64,000 bases of DNA from Limnobacter olei (GTDB lineage: Bacteria; Pseudomonadota; Gammaproteobacteria; Burkholderiales; Burkholderiaceae_B), in assembly GCF_029087225.1 (NCBI RefSeq), contig NZ_JARFJD010000010.1, positions 1-64,000 of the forward strand, read 5' to 3'. A program made the translations under genes and the position numbers. A model generated the notes under the pieces. It had not been told where the DNA came from and did not search any database. It was given only the letters and a program-made list of their open reading frames with translations. Shown here piece by piece: positions 9,796 to 18,019 of the stretch. How positions within the stretch are numbered: position 1 is the first letter of the stretch; every line of letters begins with the position of its first letter.

Positions 9796-12700
9796 ATTTC
9801 AGAAATTTTGGGTGGCTTGGCCAACACAGCATCAATGTACGGTATCACTGTGGTTTGGGCGTCCAGTTGTTTGCCCCAGCCAGTCAGTAGGGTCACCGGG
9901 CATTGCTTGTTGATGTTTTTCAAAGCCTCCGCCACTTGCCGCCCATCCATTCCAGGCATGCCCAAATCCGTAATTACCGCATCAAACGGATTTCCCTCAG
10001 CGATCGCTTTGGTAAACAATTCAATGCCGTGCGGTCCTGAGCTGGCAATTTGAACCCTGTGGCCGCCTGCGCTTAATCCGTCCTTCAGTGCCCCCAGAAC
10101 TTTGGTGTCATCATCAATCAACAAAATGTGGAATGAAGGTTGGGGTTTTTGATTCCCTGTCTCGCGGGCCTTTAATTTGTTTTGCCGACAACCTGTGGGT
10201 AGCAAAATTCGAACGGTGCACCCCTTACTCTCCTGACTGTCAATTTCAATCTGACCATGCATCCGTTTCACAATGCCATACACCATGGCCAGGCCCAGAC
10301 CTGTGCCACGTTCACCTTTGGTCGTGTAAAAGGGCTCCAGGCATCGCTTCAGTGTTTCTTCGTTCATACCCAGGCCGGTGTCGCTTATTTCAATCACCAC
10401 CTGGTCATGGTCGCTTTTCTTCTCCAGTCGGGTCGACAGCGTTATGGTGCCGCCTCTGGGCATGGCATCTACTGCATTGAAAACCAGATTGGTGAGCGCT
10501 TCTCGTAACTCGGGTTCCGATGCATCAATCTCGGGTACATCCTGATCAAGTTTCAAGTTGAATTCAATTGAAATACCACTGCGCAGGGGAATATCGTGCC
10601 AGCGGGCCTTGGTCAATTCCATGGATTGTTCACACACTTTGGCCAGGTTCACGTTGGTCAGCTCTACGCCTTCCTCTTGTCGTCTGGAAAACTGCCCCAT
10701 GCGGTCTACAGTTCTGGCCACATCGTCAATCGCCAGTTGAATGGTCTGCAACTGCTTGCGGCCGCGTTCACTCAAGTTACTTTCAGAGCTCAGCAGGGCA
10801 TCCGTGTACAAAGCCACTGGCGAAATTGCGTTGTTGATGTCGTGTGCAATGCCTCCTGCCATTTCCGCCAATGCTCGCAGGCGTTCTTGTTGCAACACCA
10901 GTTGCTGTGTGCGTTGAAGGTTCTGATAGGCCTCCTGCAATTCCCGAAGCAGTTCGGTTTGTGCAAGGGCCAATCCCACGTGTTCGGCCAACTGACGAAG
11001 AAATTCAAGCTCATCGGGCGAGAAGGCATCCAGCCCTTTTCGTGCAGTGGTAATAATGCCCAGTACTTTGCTCTCATGCATCAGGGGGGCAATCACCATG
11101 CTGTCCAGCCCCGCCAGTTCGTGCATGCCCTCGCCTGTCAGGCACATGCTGCCCCCGAGGTTGGGTTGATACACAAATTCGCCTTGAAGTGCCCTGTCCA
11201 GGTGAACACCTTTTGCCGGAATGGACGCATGCAGGTAAAACCCAATGCGGTTTGCAGAAACTTCTGTCACATTGCCCAATGACCTGAATGTAATGGTTTT
11301 CTCGAGTTCCGAGTAAGAGGCGGTAAGGCAAAAGTCTGCAGGAAGTTCGTGTTCAATGCTGTTGGTCACCACCTGATAAATACTGTCCAGATCATGTCGA
11401 TTGCCAATGGCGCGCGTAATTTCGTTGAGCAGGTTCATCCGTATCAATTGCGCTTGACTGCGACGTTCAGATTGTCGGATATGGGTCATATCGGTCATCC
11501 CGCCTATCATGCGAATGCCTTTTCCCTGTTCATCCCGAATCACATAACCTCGGTCTAGAACATCCAGCCAATGTCCATCCGCATGCGCGAATCGATATTC
11601 TTCCTGCCAATTCTCAATGTCTGAATTAATCGCTGCAAATATGCTGTTGACTGCCCGCTCACGATCATCAGGGTGTAAGCGGTTAATCCACGAGTCGTTA
11701 TTGGGTTCAATCTTGCTGCGATCAAATCCGAACAGTTTTTCAAATCCTTCATTCCACCAAATTTCATCGGTGATCAGATTCCAGTCCCAGATACAATCTC
11801 TCGAAGCGCTAGCCAAAAGACGGAACCGCTCAGATCCTTCTTTTAAAGCCGCTTCAGCTTGTTTTCTCTCGGTGATGTCGCGTTCAATCGCTACCCAGTG
11901 GGTGTACCATCCAGTCTCGTCGGCCACGGGAACGATCTCGAGTTCCAGCCAAAACATTTCGCCACTCTTGGTGTAGTTGATCAGCTCTTCACGAACTGGC
12001 TTCCAGTCCTTTAAAGCGCTACGAATGCGGTCCAATGCATCGCGCTGTGTCCGTTCGCCCTGCAAAATTCGGGGTGTTTGTCCAATGGCCTCTTCCCGTG
12101 TGTAGCCGGTGCGTCGTACAAACGCATCATTCACATAGAGTATTTTTGGGCCATCTCCACTGATGGGTTCGGCCTCGGTAATCAGCACAATGTCGTTCAG
12201 ACGTTCCACGCATGTTTCCAGCAACTTGAGGCGCTCTGCATTGCGGCTTCGCTCCTCGGCAAACAGCAGGTTTTCAAATGCGAAAGACAAATTTTTCGCC
12301 ACAGTTTTCAACAGCTGGCTCACTTCGTTGGTGAAGAAGTGAATGCCCGCCCCAAACAACACCAGGCTTGCACGCAGTTTGCCATGCGCGTGAATGGGCA
12401 GAATGGCAAAAGACTCAAGACCCTCTTCAATGGCCTGTTTATGCCACATTTTGGCTTGCGGTTCCTCTGCAACATTCTGACAAATATGCAGTTTTCCGGC
12501 TCGCAGACGGTTCACCAATTCATGATCACGAGGCAAGGTGGTGGTCTTCATGATTTGCGAAACAAACGCCTGCTGAGAACCATCGGCAGCAGTTACTTTC
12601 AAATCGCTTAAGTCTTTGCCAAACTCGCAAACCCAAGCCAAAGGCAAGCCACCCAGTGAACAGAAAACGCTGCATACCTCTTGCAGCAGTTTTTCAGGCT

Positions 12701-14741
12701 TGTCCAGGTTGTTGGTAATGTCATTCACGCGTTGCTGGGCTTCCAGCAGTCGATTCATATGCATCAGCGTAAGCACCGCTAGCTTGGAATCGGTGATCTC
12801 TTGAAAAGCACCTTGCACTCGAATAATCTCGCCTTTCTCGTTGCGCACAGCCTCACCCACCACGCGAGCCCATATTCGCCGGCCATTGCTGGAGCGCATT
12901 TCAGGCTCCAGTTCAAAGGGTAGTCCTTCCTTTGAACAGCGGGCCAGCGCAGCCTCAACCATCTTTTTCCACTTGCCATGGTAGTAGCGCAAGGCATCGT
13001 CATAACTGTTGGGCAGTTGACCTTTGGTAATCTCCAGTATGTCGAATACTTCTTCTGACCAGTAAAGCCGGGGCACCGGGCCCAGTTCAATGGCCCAGGC
13101 ACCCAATTTGGCAAGACGCCCGCCAATTCGCTGCAGCGCTTCATTGCGTTTGAGTTTGTCCTCCGCCCGGCGGCGCTCGGTTACATCGCGTTGAATGGAT
13201 GCAAAATAGGGTATCTCCCCGTTCGCGCCCAACACCGGCACGATGTCCATTTCAAGCCAGTGGGGTTTGCCACTTTTGCCGTAATTCACCAGCTCGACAT
13301 GCACAGATTCTTTGTTTACAAGGGCAGCCCGAACTTTCTGCAGTTCGGTTTTGTCTGTTTCAGGGCCTTGCAACAGGCGTGGGCTTTTGCCGATTACTTC
13401 ATTTCTGCCGTAACCTGTTACCCTTTCAAATGCCGAGTTCACGTAAATGATGCGTGGGCCAGGCGCGTCGATTGGTGAGGCCTCGGTAATCATCACGATG
13501 TCGTTGAGCCGTTCTACACACGCGCTCAATAATTCTGAGTGTTGCGGGTCAATTTTCTCTTCGATTGTGCTGGTCAACTCAAGGCTTGGGGTCTCTGCTA
13601 CAACGTTTGCCTGTCGTGTGCTGCTGCTGTGTTGGTGTGTCGGTAAAATCAGGGTAAACACAGCTCCCTTGTCGGGAGCAGACACGGCGGTGATTTGACC
13701 GCCATGCCGTTCAATGATTCTTTTTACATTGGCCAGGCCCATGCCGTGGCCTTCAAAATCGTGGGCATTGTGCAGGCGATGAAAGGGCTTGAAAAGACCA
13801 TCAGCCCGGTCAGGGTCGAAGCCTGCACCGTTGTCGATAACCTTGATTTCGACAGCATCGTTCAGAACATTGGCTTCAACCACAATCGTCGGCAGTTCCC
13901 GGATCTGGCTGAATTTCAAAGCATTCGAAAACAGGTTGACAAACACCTGCTCCAACAGCGATTCATCACCTTCAATGTCGGGCAGTTTGGCAATGCTCCA
14001 ATCAGCCTGTCGCAGGCCTTCGGTCGATTCCACCATGGCTCTGGCTTTTTCCACCACTTCATTCAACACCACCTGGTTGAACTTCAATTCGCCTGAGCCA
14101 AGCCGCGCAAAAGCCAGCAGATCAGATACCAATTGCCCGCCGCGTGCACTGGCTTCATTGATACGCAGCAAGTAGCGCTGCTCCTGCTCGTCCAGTTTGC
14201 TTTGGGCCCGGCGTGTCAGGCTGCCTGCAAATCCCTGAATAATGTGGCAAAGCGAATTCAGGTCGTGAGCAACGCGCCCGGCAAAGTGGTCTAGTTCATT
14301 GTTCATTTCCAGCAAGCGTGAATTGCTGCTGGAAAGGTCGCGGATCAGCTGCGAGTTTTGCAGCTTTAATTTACGCACTTCGATGGCCCGGTTCACCACA
14401 GGCATTAATTCGCTGACCTTGAAGGGTTTGAGGATGTAATCCAGCACCCCAAGCTTCATGGCGTCTACCGCCGTTTTAATGCTGCCATGTCCGGTCATCA
14501 GCACAGCGCTTAAATCGGGGTCCAGTTGGCGTGCACGTTGCACCAATTCGATGCCGTCCATGCCGGGAAGTCGCAGGTCGGTGAGCAGCACATCAAAGCT
14601 CTGGCGCTTCAAGTGTTCCAGCGCTTGGGCTGGTTCAGGAAATCCTTTGACTTCAAATCCCGCGTCCTGAAGCAATGTGCACAGCGCTTCAAGTTGGGGT
14701 TTTTCATCATCCACGACGATTAATCGGAACTGCTCGAGCAT
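9750..14741 (-). CDS. Giant soluble hybrid histidine kinase: REC-HK-PAS-PAS-GAF-PAS-PAS-GAF-HK-REC
   Basis: 1663 residues with no membrane segment. In order: a receiver domain (1-125, phospho-acceptor Asp55 in LLTDLRLPG); a first kinase module with His159 in RVAHDLNS and an ATPase domain (N-box near 273, DNGAGF, GHGMGLANV); PAS domains at about 400-530 and 545-660; a GAF-like domain at about 690-840; PAS at about 850-980 and 985-1105; a second GAF; a second kinase module (GIAHDINNAISP, DTGLGMN, GTGLGLAMV); and a C-terminal receiver (VITDLGMPGMDG). The first and third PAS are near copies. It probably combines cytoplasmic signals in a phosphorelay; the partner and output are unknown. Its end overlaps the gene at 9280 by 46 bases. 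Confidence 0.9.
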   Translation of the reverse strand: MLEQFRLIVVDDEKPQLEALCTLLQDAGFEVKGFPEPAQALEHLKRQSFDVLLTDLRLPGMDGIELVQRARQLDPDLSAVLMTGHGSIKTAVDAMKLGVLDYILKPFKVSELMPVVNRAIEVRKLKLQNSQLIRDLSSSNSRLLEMNNELDHFAGRVAHDLNSLCHIIQGFAGSLTRRAQSKLDEQEQRYLLRINEASARGGQLVSDLLAFARLGSGELKFNQVVLNEVVEKARAMVESTEGLRQADWSIAKLPDIEGDESLLEQVFVNLFSNALKFSQIRELPTIVVEANVLNDAVEIKVIDNGAGFDPDRADGLFKPFHRLHNAHDFEGHGMGLANVKRIIERHGGQITAVSAPDKGAVFTLILPTHQHSSSTRQANVVAETPSLELTSTIEEKIDPQHSELLSACVERLNDIVMITEASPIDAPGPRIIYVNSAFERVTGYGRNEVIGKSPRLLQGPETDKTELQKVRAALVNKESVHVELVNYGKSGKPHWLEMDIVPVLGANGEIPYFASIQRDVTERRRAEDKLKRNEALQRIGGRLAKLGAWAIELGPVPRLYWSEEVFDILEITKGQLPNSYDDALRYYHGKWKKMVEAALARCSKEGLPFELEPEMRSSNGRRIWARVVGEAVRNEKGEIIRVQGAFQEITDSKLAVLTLMHMNRLLEAQQRVNDITNNLDKPEKLLQEVCSVFCSLGGLPLAWVCEFGKDLSDLKVTAADGSQQAFVSQIMKTTTLPRDHELVNRLRAGKLHICQNVAEEPQAKMWHKQAIEEGLESFAILPIHAHGKLRASLVLFGAGIHFFTNEVSQLLKTVAKNLSFAFENLLFAEERSRNAERLKLLETCVERLNDIVLITEAEPISGDGPKILYVNDAFVRRTGYTREEAIGQTPRILQGERTQRDALDRIRSALKDWKPVREELINYTKSGEMFWLELEIVPVADETGWYTHWVAIERDITERKQAEAALKEGSERFRLLASASRDCIWDWNLITDEIWWNEGFEKLFGFDRSKIEPNNDSWINRLHPDDRERAVNSIFAAINSDIENWQEEYRFAHADGHWLDVLDRGYVIRDEQGKGIRMIGGMTDMTHIRQSERRSQAQLIRMNLLNEITRAIGNRHDLDSIYQVVTNSIEHELPADFCLTASYSELEKTITFRSLGNVTEVSANRIGFYLHASIPAKGVHLDRALQGEFVYQPNLGGSMCLTGEGMHELAGLDSMVIAPLMHESKVLGIITTARKGLDAFSPDELEFLRQLAEHVGLALAQTELLRELQEAYQNLQRTQQLVLQQERLRALAEMAGGIAHDINNAISPVALYTDALLSSESNLSERGRKQLQTIQLAIDDVARTVDRMGQFSRRQEEGVELTNVNLAKVCEQSMELTKARWHDIPLRSGISIEFNLKLDQDVPEIDASEPELREALTNLVFNAVDAMPRGGTITLSTRLEKKSDHDQVVIEISDTGLGMNEETLKRCLEPFYTTKGERGTGLGLAMVYGIVKRMHGQIEIDSQESKGCTVRILLPTGCRQNKLKARETGNQKPQPSFHILLIDDDTKVLGALKDGLSAGGHRVQIASSGPHGIELFTKAIAEGNPFDAVITDLGMPGMDGRQVAEALKNINKQCPVTLLTGWGKQLDAQTTVIPYIDAVLAKPPKISEIQDLLGVLLLSTKRG

Positions 14742-14815
14742 CTAAAACTCCGGTCGTCGGCTAGGTTTAGCAGATTCGGTGATTACAATGTTCCACAATT
14801 ACTGGATTTCCTTGA

Positions 14816-15691
14816 ATGAATCAATCCCCCCTTTTGAGAAACGCTTCATTGGCGTTCCCATTCGTCCTGATCTGGACCAGCGCATTTCCTGCTGCGAAAA
14901 TTGGGTTAATCGACAGCCCGCCCCTGTTGTTTTTAACTTTGCGTTTTCTCATGGCTGGGGCCTTGATGCTGGCGTGGGCGCATTGGCGGGGAACACTTCG
15001 CAAATTAACCTTTCAAGAGTTGGGCGTGTTCAGCGTCTTGGGATTGTTGAACCATGCGCTTTATTTGGGTTTGAGCTGGACTGGTATGGGCAGCTTGTCT
15101 TCGGGTTTGTCCACCATTCTTATTAGTGCAAACCCTATTGTGGTTGCGGTGCTGTCGTCGTTTTTGTTGCGCGAACCCCTCACGCGGCAAAAAGTACTTG
15201 GTTTGGCATTGGGTTTCCTGGGCGTGGCATTTATTGTTCGCAACCGCATAGGTTCCACCACAGACACCCTTGAGGGCTTCCTGCTGGTACTGGCGGCTTT
15301 ACTAACCCTGGCCTTTGGCACTGTGCTGTACAAAAAATGGCCTGTGCGCACAGACATCGTGACCGGGACTGGTTTTCAGATCATCCTCAGTGGCCTTTTG
15401 TTGTTGCCCGTTGCCTTGTTCATGGAAGACTGGTCCACAATCGTCTGGACACCTTCTTTTGCCGGTGCATTTGCCTGGCTGGTGCTGGTGGTGTCGATTA
15501 CCGGTTATCAGTTGTGGTTTAACCTGTTGGAGCGTGGCAGTGCCAGCGCAGCCAGTGTATGGTTTTTCTTGACACCACCCTTGGGCTTGCTGGCAGGCGC
15601 ATGGCTACTGAACGAGCCCTTGAACTGGATCGATTTCATTGGCATTGTTCCCGTGGTGTTGGGCATTGTGTTGGTGACCCGGGCGCGTTAG
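14816..15691 (+). CDS. EamA-family (DMT superfamily) membrane transporter
   Basis: 291 residues made of two repeats of five predicted membrane helices, the standard EamA arrangement, with the usual motifs ANPIVVAVLSSFLLREPLT at the end of the first repeat and FFLTPPLGLLAGAWLLNEPL at the end of the second. Such proteins export metabolites or amino acids, but the substrate cannot be told from sequence. It is divergent from the giant hybrid kinase, with 74 bases between them. The ribosome site before the ATG is weak. Length and helix pattern are normal for the family. Confidence 0.88.
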   Translation: MNQSPLLRNASLAFPFVLIWTSAFPAAKIGLIDSPPLLFLTLRFLMAGALMLAWAHWRGTLRKLTFQELGVFSVLGLLNHALYLGLSWTGMGSLSSGLSTILISANPIVVAVLSSFLLREPLTRQKVLGLALGFLGVAFIVRNRIGSTTDTLEGFLLVLAALLTLAFGTVLYKKWPVRTDIVTGTGFQIILSGLLLLPVALFMEDWSTIVWTPSFAGAFAWLVLVVSITGYQLWFNLLERGSASAASVWFFLTPPLGLLAGAWLLNEPLNWIDFIGIVPVVLGIVLVTRAR

Positions 15692-15701
15692 AAAGCCGCA
15701 C

Positions 15702-15729
15702 AAAAAAAGGCGAACCGCGTGGGCTCGCC
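15702..15729 (-). terminator. Rho-independent terminator of the fasciclin gene
   Basis: Read on the minus strand, a GC-rich hairpin (GGCGAGCC with its partner GGTTCGCC around a short loop) is followed directly by seven T. It sits between the ends of the EamA gene and the fasciclin gene and fits the latter. Confidence 0.75.
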
Positions 15730-15795
15730 AAAACAGCAATTTCAGGTCGGAGATGACGACAGGCTTGCTGAGCGTCCGTCAGGGGAAAACTGGAA

Positions 15796-16362
15796 TCAGG
15801 AGTTGGGTAGCAATACGCTGTCTACCACATGAATCACGCCGTTGGATTGGGTAACGTTGGCAATGGTGACCTCGGCTGTACCACCTTTTTCGTCAACCAG
15901 CACCACCTTATCGCCCTGCAGCTTTGCTCCAAGCGAAGCACCCGATGCTGTTTTCAGGGTGGCCATGCCACCAGCTTGAACAATCTTGTTGCTCAAATCA
16001 GCGGCTGTAATTTTCCCAGGCACCACGTGGTAGGTCAGCACACCTTGCAGGGCCGATTTATTTTCTGGTTTCAGAAGAGTGTCCACGGTGCCGCTCGGCA
16101 GCGCTGCAAATGCATCATTGGTTGGCGCAAATACAGTGAAAGGACCTTTGCCTTTTAACGTATCCACCAGACCTGCGGCTTGTACGGCAGCAACCAATGT
16201 GGTGTGGTCTTTTGAATTGACGGCATTGTCGACTATGTCTTTGCTTGGCAACATGGGCGCGCCACCCACCATGATTTCGGCATGAGCAGGCAAGCTGAAA
16301 GCTGCTGCTGAAACGGCGATAGAACCAATCAGGCTTGCTGTCGTGAGTTTTGATTTCAACAT
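15796..16362 (-). CDS. Secreted fasciclin (FAS1) domain protein
   Basis: 188 residues from the ATG at 16362, which has a strong GGAGG nine bases upstream; a longer in-frame start at 16389 would lie before that site. A signal peptide (cleavage near AHA-EI) is followed by one FAS1 domain with its two conserved blocks: [15 protein letters not shown] and a C-terminal TNGVI-like segment [17 protein letters not shown]1 proteins are extracytoplasmic and usually adhesive or matrix-binding. It stands alone, with its own terminator. No partner genes suggest a more exact role. Confidence 0.92.
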   Translation of the reverse strand: MLKSKLTTASLIGSIAVSAAAFSLPAHAEIMVGGAPMLPSKDIVDNAVNSKDHTTLVAAVQAAGLVDTLKGKGPFTVFAPTNDAFAALPSGTVDTLLKPENKSALQGVLTYHVVPGKITAADLSNKIVQAGGMATLKTASGASLGAKLQGDKVVLVDEKGGTAEVTIANVTQSNGVIHVVDSVLLPNS

Positions 16363-16453
16363 GTTTACTACCTCCAGTTGGAATTTCAAGCTACAAGATT
16401 TTCCAAACGTCCCGGCTGTTGAACCGAAATCGTTAACTGTTCGAGGCAGTTAC

Positions 16454-16480
16454 AACCGCAAAGTTCAGCGTTTGCGGGTT
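16454..16480 (-). terminator. Possible weak terminator after the phosphatase gene
   Basis: CCGCAAA and TTTGCGG form a 7-bp stem with an 8-base loop, extended by a bulged AA/TT pair, about 30 bases past the phosphatase stop. There is no proper T run, so this is tentative. It could equally be part of the fasciclin promoter region. Confidence 0.3.
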
Positions 16481-16508
16481 AAGTTTTGTTAAGGTTCGCA
16501 AGGCGGTG

Positions 16509-17075
16509 TCATGGGGTCTGTACTCGGCCAAGTACCGTAATTTCGCCCTCTGGGCTGAACTTGAACAACACCACTTCACCGGAGTCTGGATAAATACCTG
16601 TCAGGGCAGTGGTATTGACCTGATGGGTGACATACAGCACCTTGTCGGTGGGTTTAAGCGTGGCCAGATGTTTCTTCAAGGCCGTGGTTTGCTCAGTGCT
16701 GTTGCCCCGCCCCTGGAAAAATGAATTCAAGGCAGGCAAAGCTTGCACCTTGCCCAATTTTAATTCCTCTGCGGTGTGCAAACAGCGGCACCATTGACTG
16801 GAATAAATCGCAGTTAACTTGATTCCCTTGCTTTGAATGGCCTTACCCAATACCCGGGCTTCTTCTCGCCCTGCCGTACTCAAGTTGCGTTGTGTTTTAC
16901 AGTCGCTCAAGGTGAAACCTTCCGGGTCGCCAAAACCGGGCGCACTGGCGTGGCGCATAATTGCATGAACCCCAGGCTGCTTCCAAAGGTTCCAGGCATC
17001 GGGTTCGGTACGCCCCGAAGTGGAAAACAAAATGAGCGGGAAAAGAACAAGAAACTGAGCAATTCGGTGCTGCAT
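16509..17075 (-). CDS. Periplasmic histidine phosphatase family protein (SixA-like)
   Basis: 188 residues from the ATG at 17075, with GAGGGTG upstream; an in-frame start 48 bases earlier lacks a signal-peptide-like beginning. A signal peptide (IAQFLVLFPLILFSTSG) precedes a histidine-phosphatase core. The catalytic RH motif is IMRHASAPGFGDP, and the second His lies in VTHQVNTTALTG, both in the form typical of the SixA-like branch of the phosphoglycerate mutase superfamily. It probably removes phosphate from an extracytoplasmic substrate that cannot be named. It follows terC on the same strand but is separated by a terminator. Confidence 0.85.
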   Translation of the reverse strand: MQHRIAQFLVLFPLILFSTSGRTEPDAWNLWKQPGVHAIMRHASAPGFGDPEGFTLSDCKTQRNLSTAGREEARVLGKAIQSKGIKLTAIYSSQWCRCLHTAEELKLGKVQALPALNSFFQGRGNSTEQTTALKKHLATLKPTDKVLYVTHQVNTTALTGIYPDSGEVVLFKFSPEGEITVLGRVQTP

Positions 17076-17128
17076 GAATTCACCCTCTGGGTTTGACGCT
17101 GTGGGGCTGTTGGCCAGGCCCACAAAAC

Positions 17129-17156
17129 AAAAAAGCCAGTTTACACTGGCTTTTTT
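17129..17156 (-). terminator. Rho-independent terminator of terC
   Basis: A hairpin with stem AAAAAAGCCAGT and its full complement around TTAC. On the minus strand the downstream side ends in a T run, directly after the terC stop. The A/T symmetry would also let it work on the plus strand. Confidence 0.85.
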
Positions 17157-17177
17157 GCTATTTACTACTGGGTTTTA

Positions 17178-17951
17178 TCAGGCAGCGTTGGTTTTGGCAC
17201 GTGCCATTTCTTCAAGCCGCTGACGCTTGGCTTTTGATCGCAGGTTGAGCAATTCAACCAATAGCGAGAAGCCCATGGCGCTGTACAGGTAGGCTTTGGG
17301 CACGTGTTGGCCAAAGCTTTCTGCGATCAGCAACATACCCACCATCATCAAGAAGGCCAGCGCCAATACTTTAATGGAAGTGTGAGCCTCAACAAACTCG
17401 CCAATTGATTTGGCAAACAGCATCATCACACCCACAGCCACCATCACGGCAGCAATCATCACCTCGATGTCGTCAGCCATGCCCACCGCAGTAATCACGG
17501 AATCCAGGCTGAACACGATATCCAAAATACCGATCTGAATGATGGAGTACCAAAACAGCTTGGCACCGGTTTTCTGAATGGCGGCACCTGCTTCCAGTTC
17601 TTCTTCAACCTGGTGTGGTGCTTCCACCTCGAGGTAAATTTCCTTTGAGGCCTTCCACAACAGGAACAAACCCCCGAAGAAGAGTACCAAGTCTCGCCCA
17701 GTGATTGCTTTGCCAGCCACTTCAAACAAGGGTTCGGTCAAACCAATAATCCAGGAGAGCGAAAACAGCAGGCCCACTCGGGTCGCCATTGCAAACATCA
17801 AACCGAACTGACGCACGCGGTCGCGAATGTCTGCGGGCAGTTTCGACACCAGCACTGTAATGAACACAATGTTGTCGATACCCAGCACGATTTCCAAGGC
17901 CGTCAAAATCGCAAAAGCGATCCAAACGTTTGGATCCATTAATAATTCCAT
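17178..17951 (-). CDS. TerC-family integral membrane protein
   Basis: 257 residues with seven to eight hydrophobic segments and the TerC signatures: the first helix ALEIVLGIDNIVFI with paired acidic residues, and the repeat copy DIVFSLDSVITAVGMADD. These acidic residues in membrane helices are conserved in the family and are linked with metal (Mn or Ca) transport or tellurite resistance; recent work on relatives favours manganese export. The C-terminus is basic and cytoplasmic. It stands alone with its own terminator. I would not predict tellurite resistance from this gene by itself. Confidence 0.9.
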   Translation of the reverse strand: MELLMDPNVWIAFAILTALEIVLGIDNIVFITVLVSKLPADIRDRVRQFGLMFAMATRVGLLFSLSWIIGLTEPLFEVAGKAITGRDLVLFFGGLFLLWKASKEIYLEVEAPHQVEEELEAGAAIQKTGAKLFWYSIIQIGILDIVFSLDSVITAVGMADDIEVMIAAVMVAVGVMMLFAKSIGEFVEAHTSIKVLALAFLMMVGMLLIAESFGQHVPKAYLYSAMGFSLLVELLNLRSKAKRQRLEEMARAKTNAA

Positions 17952-18019
17952 AAAACACCCCGTTTTTTAGTCAATTTCAACAGCCCGCTATTTTGCACCA
18001 CATTTCGCATGGTGGGTGA

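Noticed and set aside
10596-11282. 228-residue plus-strand frame inside the giant kinase gene
   Set aside because: It lies wholly within the kinase coding region, is Cys/His/Gln-rich without domains, and is a shadow of a certain gene.
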